NCBI GenBank assembly: GCA_013140935.1
Contig: JABFSD010000530.1
Coordinates: 1-9,320, forward strand
Direction: 5' to 3'
Length of the DNA stretch: 9,320 bases
Source: Acidobacteriota bacterium
Lineage (GTDB): Bacteria > Acidobacteriota > Blastocatellia > RBC074
Shown here: piece after piece, positions 6,007-9,320 of the stretch
Layout of the letters: each line of letters begins with the position of its first letter
Numbering within the stretch: position 1 is the first letter of the stretch
Translations under genes and position numbers: made by a program
Notes under the pieces: generated by a model
The model's database searches: none
What the model was told of the DNA's origin: nothing
Seen by the model: the letters and a program-made list of their open reading frames with translations, nothing else

Positions 6007-7100
6007 CCGAAGAGATGACCTTGAACATTACTGAAGAACTTGTCTTGCACGCCTTGCGCGCCGTCAAAGACCCTGACTTACACAAAGACATCGTCACGCT
6101 GAACATGATTCGCGACGTAGCCATTTGCGGCGGCATCGTGAGCTTTCGCTTCGTACTCACTACGCCCGCGTGCCCTGTGCGCGACCAACTCAAGTTCGAA
6201 GCCGAGAAAGCCGTGATGTCCATCCCCGGCGTCGAGCGCGTCGAAGCCAAGATGGAAGCCGAAGTGCCCAAAGCCAAAGGCAACATTGACAAGGCTGCGC
6301 TCGAAGGCATCAAGCACATCATCGCTGTGAGTTCCGGCAAAGGTGGCGTAGGCAAATCCACCGTCTCGGTCAATCTCGCCGTCTCGCTCGCGCTGATGGG
6401 CGCGAAAGTCGGCATCGTAGACACTGACATTTACGGCCCGAACGTACCGATCATGATGGGCGGCAACGATTCGCCTGCGGTACGCAATGATAAGCTCGTG
6501 CCGCCGGTTTACCACGGCGTAAAAACCATGTCCGTTGGCTTGCTCAACCCCGGCGACAAGGCCATCGTATGGCGCGGCCCGATGCTGCATTCGGCGGTGA
6601 GCCAGTTCCTGCGGCAGGTTGAATGGGGCGAACTCGATTACTTGGTGGTTGATATGCCGCCAGGCACGGGCGACGTACAACTTAGTCTCGCGCAAATGGT
6701 CGCCGTCGCAGGCGCAGTACTCGTGACTACGCCACAGGAAGTCGCATTGAGTGACGTGCGCAAGGCTTACAACATGTTCGAGCAATTACAGGTTCCCGTG
6801 CTGGGCATCGTCGAAAACATGAGTTATTTTGAATGCCCGAACGACGGCAACAAGTATTTCATCTTTGGCAACGGCGGCGGCGAAGCGCTAGCGGATCGTT
6901 ATGAAGTCGCCTTCCTGGGCGGCATTCCGATCTCGATCAACATCCGTGAAGGCGGCGACATGGGCATCCCCATCGTCATCAGCCAGCCCGACAGCCCGCA
7001 AGCCAAAGCGTTCACGCACGTCGCGCAAAACGTAGCGGCGCAAGTCAGCATTCAAGCGATCAAGTCGAACAAGGCGCTGCCGGTTTTGAATTTGAAGTAG
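6003..7100 (+). CDS. mrp: Mrp/ApbC-family Fe-S carrier ATPase with N-terminal MIP18-type domain
   Basis: A 365-residue P-loop ATPase that carries and transfers [4Fe-4S] clusters to apo-proteins (Mrp/ApbC/NBP35 family). Residues about 8-88 are a MIP18/DUF59 domain with the conserved TPACP (54-58). The ATPase starts near 103: deviant Walker A SGKGGVGKST (111-120), D140 in VDTDIYGPN, and VVDMPPGTGD (215-224). The family's C-terminal cluster site is normally CPxC, but here it reads ECPNDG (277-282): C278 is present and the second cysteine position is aspartate 281. The following IFGNGGGE is normal. Length is typical. The start overlaps the previous gene as ATGA, with GAGGA at 5986-5990 as a possible ribosome site; ATG 6015 is an alternative. 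Operon position behind sufR supports the Fe-S role. The ATPase call is very secure; cluster binding by this copy is less so. Confidence 0.95.
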   Translation: MTEEMTLNITEELVLHALRAVKDPDLHKDIVTLNMIRDVAICGGIVSFRFVLTTPACPVRDQLKFEAEKAVMSIPGVERVEAKMEAEVPKAKGNIDKAALEGIKHIIAVSSGKGGVGKSTVSVNLAVSLALMGAKVGIVDTDIYGPNVPIMMGGNDSPAVRNDKLVPPVYHGVKTMSVGLLNPGDKAIVWRGPMLHSAVSQFLRQVEWGELDYLVVDMPPGTGDVQLSLAQMVAVAGAVLVTTPQEVALSDVRKAYNMFEQLQVPVLGIVENMSYFECPNDGNKYFIFGNGGGEALADRYEVAFLGGIPISINIREGGDMGIPIVISQPDSPQAKAFTHVAQNVAAQVSIQAIKSNKALPVLNLK

Positions 7101-7240
7101 TAAACCTTTTCAAAAAGGAACAATGGACAATAGCAATCCGATGCACGGATTTTCACAAGCTGCTTTTGTTGCGGCGATTTGGGCGAACACAGGCGGTAGG
7201 CTGGGCGTATGTGAAACCGAACCCAGATCAAAAACCATAC

Positions 7241-7245
7241 GAGGA
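7241..7245 (+). promoter_or_regulatory. Ribosome binding site fixing the zinc-ribbon gene start
   Basis: GAGGA sits six bases before the ATG at 7252. It favours that start over the in-frame ATG at 7123, whose extra 43 residues look non-coding and have no match to the zinc-ribbon family layout. Confidence 0.6.
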
Positions 7246-7251
7246 ATACAG

Positions 7252-7764
7252 ATGCATTGTCCTGCTTGCGGAACTCAAACTTCGGAAACACAACGATTCT
7301 GTCGCTCATGCGGCTTGGAGTTGCAGGCCATTCAACAAATTGTTGCGAGCCAATTGTCTGGGTCCAAACCTGCCCAGCACCAAGTGGCACGAAGGGCGCG
7401 TTTAGCTTGGCTGTTGTTCAGTGGAATCGCTGTAATGTTTGGAGGAGGCTGCCTGCTTGCACTGGAGAAAAGGCACGAACTGGGACTGGGCTACCCCACT
7501 GGTTTGTTGGGGCTGCTGATGGTTTTCAGCGGGGTCTTGCTAAGTATGTATGCAATGCTAGCGCCGATCTTGCATCCACGGGTAGCGCCGCACCATACGC
7601 CTGAACCAGCGGCCCTGTCGGCGGCTAACACGACTTCCAAACTCGTACTCAATGCAGGCCTCGAACCGGTGTTAAGCGTCACAGAGCATACGACGCGCAC
7701 GCTTGAACCCGTGGTGGTTAAGTCGAATGGTCTGTCGAGAAACTCAACTGCTCAGAAGGAATAA
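7252..7764 (+). CDS. Zinc-ribbon membrane protein of unknown function
   Basis: A 170-residue protein that begins directly with a double-CxxC zinc ribbon: MHCPACGTQTSETQRFCRSC, with C3/C6 and C17/C20 expected to bind one zinc ion. A helix follows (about 22-35), then two hydrophobic segments (about 51-70 and 83-105) separated by a short charged loop, ending in a Pro/Thr/Ser-rich tail (about 109-170) that is probably disordered. This layout (N-terminal ribbon, two membrane spans, tail) is common in acidobacterial 'zinc ribbon domain-containing' proteins of unknown role. The 151-base gap after mrp holds a short CCTTT/AAAGG hairpin but no clear terminator or promoter. The stop is one base before the ATG of the DUF3224 gene, so the two are co-transcribed. 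An ATG at 7123 would add 43 residues but is less likely. No function can be assigned. Confidence 0.8.
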   Translation: MHCPACGTQTSETQRFCRSCGLELQAIQQIVASQLSGSKPAQHQVARRARLAWLLFSGIAVMFGGGCLLALEKRHELGLGYPTGLLGLLMVFSGVLLSMYAMLAPILHPRVAPHHTPEPAALSAANTTSKLVLNAGLEPVLSVTEHTTRTLEPVVVKSNGLSRNSTAQKE

Positions 7765-7765
7765 G

Positions 7766-8167
7766 ATGAACCACGCAAGCGGCCCATTTGAAGTTAAGCT
7801 TACCGCACAACAGGATTACCAATCCGAAGACGCGCCGCTGGGCCGAATGCTCATTGACAAGCAATACCACGGCGATCTCGAAGCCGTCAGCTTGGGACAA
7901 ATGTTAGGCGCGATGACGGCGACGAAAGGTTCAGGCGGTTATGTCGCCATTGAGCGCGTCACCGGCAAGCTGCACGGACATAGCGGCACGTTCCTGTTGC
8001 AACACAGCAGCACGATGACGCGCGGCGTGCCGCAACAATCCGTCACCGTCATTCCCGATTCAGGCACCGATGAACTCACCGGACTGACCGGCAAGATGAC
8101 AATCAACATCGCTGACGGCAAACATTCGTATGATTTCGAGTATGCACTCGAAACATCAAACCAATAA
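7766..8167 (+). CDS. DUF3224 domain-containing protein
   Basis: A 133-residue soluble protein matching the DUF3224 family as I recall it: GPFEVKLTAQQ at the start, LGRMLIDKQYHGDLEAVSLG (about 25-44), MLGAMTATKGSGGYVAIERV (about 46-65), TGKLHGHSGTFLLQHSSTM (about 66-84) and LTGKMTINIADGKHSYDFEY near the end. The alternating pattern suggests an all-beta barrel-like fold. The biochemical role is unknown. The start at ATG 7766 is supported by AGAAGGA five bases upstream. An in-frame start at 7703 would overlap the previous gene by 62 bases and adds residues not typical of the family. The gene follows the zinc-ribbon gene by one base and lies 62 bases before the A-type Fe-S carrier. There is no signal peptide. 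Confidence 0.85.
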   Translation: MNHASGPFEVKLTAQQDYQSEDAPLGRMLIDKQYHGDLEAVSLGQMLGAMTATKGSGGYVAIERVTGKLHGHSGTFLLQHSSTMTRGVPQQSVTVIPDSGTDELTGLTGKMTINIADGKHSYDFEYALETSNQ

Positions 8168-8184
8168 CGCACTATTAACAACCC

Positions 8185-8204
8185 GGCGACCACATCAGGT
8201 CGTC
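8185..8204. promoter_or_regulatory. Inverted repeat upstream of the A-type Fe-S carrier gene
   Basis: GGCGACC (8185-8191) and GGTCGTC (8198-8204) pair over seven positions with one G-U, separated by ACATCA. The perfect inner core is CGACC-N6-GGTCG. It sits 25 bases before the carrier's ATG with no following U-tract, so an operator or leader hairpin is more likely than a terminator. A CGACC half-site also occurs at 5109-5113, between the -35 and -10 of the sufR promoter. A regulator target is a guess. Confidence 0.3.
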
Positions 8205-8215
8205 ACATCAACCAT

Positions 8216-8221
8216 AAGGAG
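8216..8221 (+). promoter_or_regulatory. Strong ribosome binding site of the A-type carrier gene
   Basis: AAGGAG lies eight bases before the ATG at 8230. It is the best Shine-Dalgarno match in the window, in contrast to the start-proximal promoters of sufR and the TIR gene, which have none. Confidence 0.7.
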
Positions 8222-8229
8222 AACCAACC

Positions 8230-8559
8230 ATGAATCTCGCATTAACCGAATCGGCATTAGTCGAAGTCAGAAAATTTATTGAAGGTGAAAGCGTCGGCAC
8301 CGAAGGCGGGCTGCGCGTGCGCGTCGTACCGGGCGGCTGCTCTGGCTTTCAATACGGCATGAACATCGAAGAAGCGCCGCAAGAGACCGACGAAGTCGTA
8401 GAGACCGCCGGACTGCGCGTCTTTGTTGATATGTTCAGCGCGCAATATCTCGAAAACGTCCAGATTGATTACGTCAGCGGCGTGATGGGATCAGGCTTCA
8501 CATTCAGCAACCCGAACGCGAGCGGCGGCTGCGGCTGCGGCACGTCGTTTTCGGCGTAA
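8230..8559 (+). CDS. A-type iron-sulfur cluster carrier (SufA/IscA/ErpA family)
   Basis: A 109-residue HesB/IscA-type protein that accepts Fe-S clusters from the scaffold and passes them to target enzymes. The three cysteines of the family are all present: C37 in VPGGCSGFQYGM, and C101 and C103 in the C-terminal GGCGCG. The start (LALTESALVEVRKFI) and the segment DYVSGVMGSGFTFSNPNA also match, and length is standard. A strong AAGGAG ribosome site supports the ATG. The members ErpA, SufA and IscA cannot be separated on sequence alone, so no symbol is given. It lies in the same direction as sufR and mrp, although two genes of unknown role stand between, and it is followed by a large palindromic repeat and then ygfZ. 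Confidence 0.95.
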   Translation: MNLALTESALVEVRKFIEGESVGTEGGLRVRVVPGGCSGFQYGMNIEEAPQETDEVVETAGLRVFVDMFSAQYLENVQIDYVSGVMGSGFTFSNPNASGGCGCGTSFSA

Positions 8560-8570
8560 CATCAAAACGG

Positions 8571-8763
8571 GGAGCGTCAGCGACCTGAGCCTCGCGCGTT
8601 AGGCGCATTGGCTGCAAGCGATGCGATGACAATCGTCATTCTCAATTCTCCATTCTCAATTCTTATGCAGTGAAAGACTGTCTCTTGCATAGGAATTGAG
8701 AATGAAGAATTGAGAATGACGTCATCCGGTTTCTCGCTTGTCTCTTGATTCGACTGACGCTCC
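8571..8763. repeat. Large palindromic (MITE- or REP-like) intergenic element
   Basis: A long imperfect inverted repeat fills the gap between the A-type carrier and ygfZ. The outer arms GGAGCGTCAG (8571-8580) and CTGACGCTCC (8754-8763) are perfect. Further matching pairs are CAAGCGA (8615-8621) with 8734-8740, and GATGAC (8625-8630) with 8721-8726. The core arms 8635-8669 and 8686-8720 match at 33 of 35 positions around a 16-base loop. Each core arm is itself two 14-base direct copies related to CATTCTCAATTCTC (8637-8650 and 8651-8664). No transposase is present, so it would be non-autonomous. Transcribed in either direction it would fold into a very stable hairpin, but no U-tract marks it as a classical terminator. 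An open frame across it on the minus strand is an artefact of the repeat. Confidence 0.85.
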
Positions 8764-8785
8764 TCCTTCATCAGCCACCTGAATT

Positions 8786-9320
8786 TTGTCATCTCCATTC
8801 ACACCACAATTCGATCCTGCCGTGCTGCCCGCCGATTACGGAGACGTGCGTAAGGAATACGAAACGATTCGTCACGGAGCGGCGCTGATTGATTTCTCGC
8901 CCGCCGCGAAGCTGCGTCTCACGGGCAAGAACGCGATTCAGTTTTTAAATGGTTTGGTAAGCAACGACGTAAAAACGCTCGAACCTTATCAAGGCGTATT
9001 CGCGTGCTTTCCCAACCTGCAAGGCAAGGTCGCGGCGCTGACCGTGATTTACCACACCGAGCAAGGGTTGTTGATCGAACTCGACGCCAGCAACCGCGAG
9101 AAGATATTCAAAAACCTTTCACGTTTCGTGCCCGCCGGTGAATTCTTCCTGACCGATGTTACCGAAGAACTCGCGCTGTTCTCGTTGCAAGGCCCACAGG
9201 CTGTGACGGTGTTGTCGGCGGCGGCCAGCAAACCCATCGAATACAGCGAAACACGCACGCTGCATTCCTTTCCGATTGCGACGGTCGAAATCGCTACGCG
9301 CAATCGCACGGGCGGTGCAG
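8786..9320 (+). CDS. ygfZ: YgfZ/GcvT-like folate-binding protein (5' part)
   Basis: The N-terminal part of a GcvT-fold, tetrahydrofolate-binding protein of the YgfZ type, which helps maintain Fe-S enzymes; the related aminomethyltransferase GcvT is the main alternative. The frame is open from about 8786 to the right edge (178 codons) and continues beyond. Recognisable segments are LPADYGDVRKEYETIRHGAA, then LIDFSPAAKLRLTG, FLNGLVSNDVKTLEP, FPNLQGKV and LFSLQGPQA, all in family order. The start is unclear: an in-frame TGA precedes 8786 and there is no ATG in the first part. I chose TTG 8786 because it gives a family-like N-terminus; GTG 8822 would remove 12 residues. No Shine-Dalgarno site is seen. 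The palindromic element ends only about 22 bases upstream and may have displaced the original start region. Adjacency to Fe-S genes favours YgfZ over GcvT. Confidence 0.82.
   Translation, partial: MSSPFTPQFDPAVLPADYGDVRKEYETIRHGAALIDFSPAAKLRLTGKNAIQFLNGLVSNDVKTLEPYQGVFACFPNLQGKVAALTVIYHTEQGLLIELDASNREKIFKNLSRFVPAGEFFLTDVTEELALFSLQGPQAVTVLSAAASKPIEYSETRTLHSFPIATVEIATRNRTGGA

Noticed and set aside
6078..6785. Minus-strand open frame of 235 codons
   Set aside because: It is the antisense of mrp; its histidine/aspartate-rich composition matches a shadow of a GC-rich coding strand.
7104..7117. Terminator after mrp
   Set aside because: The CCTTT/AAAGG stem is only five base pairs, with no U-run after it.
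7123..7251. N-terminal extension of the zinc-ribbon protein from ATG 7123
   Set aside because: The 43 extra residues look non-coding, and GAGGA at 7241 with ATG 7252 starts exactly at the zinc ribbon.
8635..8720. CRISPR array
   Set aside because: The repeats are 14-base tandem copies arranged as a palindrome with no unique spacers of constant length and no cas genes.
8635..8720. Rho-independent terminator after the A-type carrier
   Set aside because: The stem is far longer than usual, AT-rich at the core and lacks a following U-tract on either strand; a repeat element explains it better.
8577..8798. Minus-strand open frame of 73 codons in the intergenic region
   Set aside because: Its sequence comes from the palindromic repeat (the IENGELRM-type translation is known from repeat-derived spurious proteins).

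Overview
The window reads as chromosomal DNA from a mid-GC bacterium, most likely an Acidobacteriota member of the Blastocatellia type. That placement is an inference from protein style: an AAA-like ATPase fused to an ECF-sigma-like domain, a small zinc-ribbon membrane protein, a DUF3224 protein, and a DFG-containing kinase remnant. No rRNA, tRNA or taxonomic marker is present to confirm it.

Left part (1-1491, all minus strand): the 5' part of a 2-oxoacid:ferredoxin oxidoreductase alpha subunit (korA-like, running off the left edge) with a plausible promoter upstream; an intact ribbon-helix-helix antitoxin; and the broken 3' half of its PIN-domain toxin partner, which lacks the N-terminal half and carries a frameshift.

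Central part (1492-5080, all minus strand): two overlapping genes form the most unusual unit. The first (3192-4640) encodes a TIR domain fused to an AAA-like P-loop ATPase. The second (1492-3192) encodes a related AAA-like ATPase fused to what looks like an ECF sigma factor (region-2-like and region-4-like parts). They overlap at TGATG and are led by a near-consensus promoter placed almost on the start codon. Upstream lies a degraded Ser/Thr kinase fragment (4693-5080). The pair is therefore bordered on both sides by decayed genes, which suggests an accessory, possibly defence or conflict, island.

Right part (5097-9320, plus strand): an iron-sulfur cluster gene set. A SufR-like Fe-S repressor, an unrecognised 74-residue protein and an Mrp/ApbC Fe-S carrier ATPase overlap one another in an operon. 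They are followed by a zinc-ribbon membrane protein, a DUF3224 protein, an A-type Fe-S scaffold/carrier (SufA/ErpA/IscA family) and the start of a YgfZ/GcvT-like folate-binding protein that runs off the right edge. The logic is sensing of cluster status (SufR), cluster transfer (Mrp, A-type carrier) and maintenance of Fe-S enzymes (YgfZ). A large palindromic repeat (8571-8763) separates the A-type carrier from ygfZ. No gene-free stretch exceeds about 230 bases. No CRISPR array, insertion-sequence transposase or RNA gene was seen.
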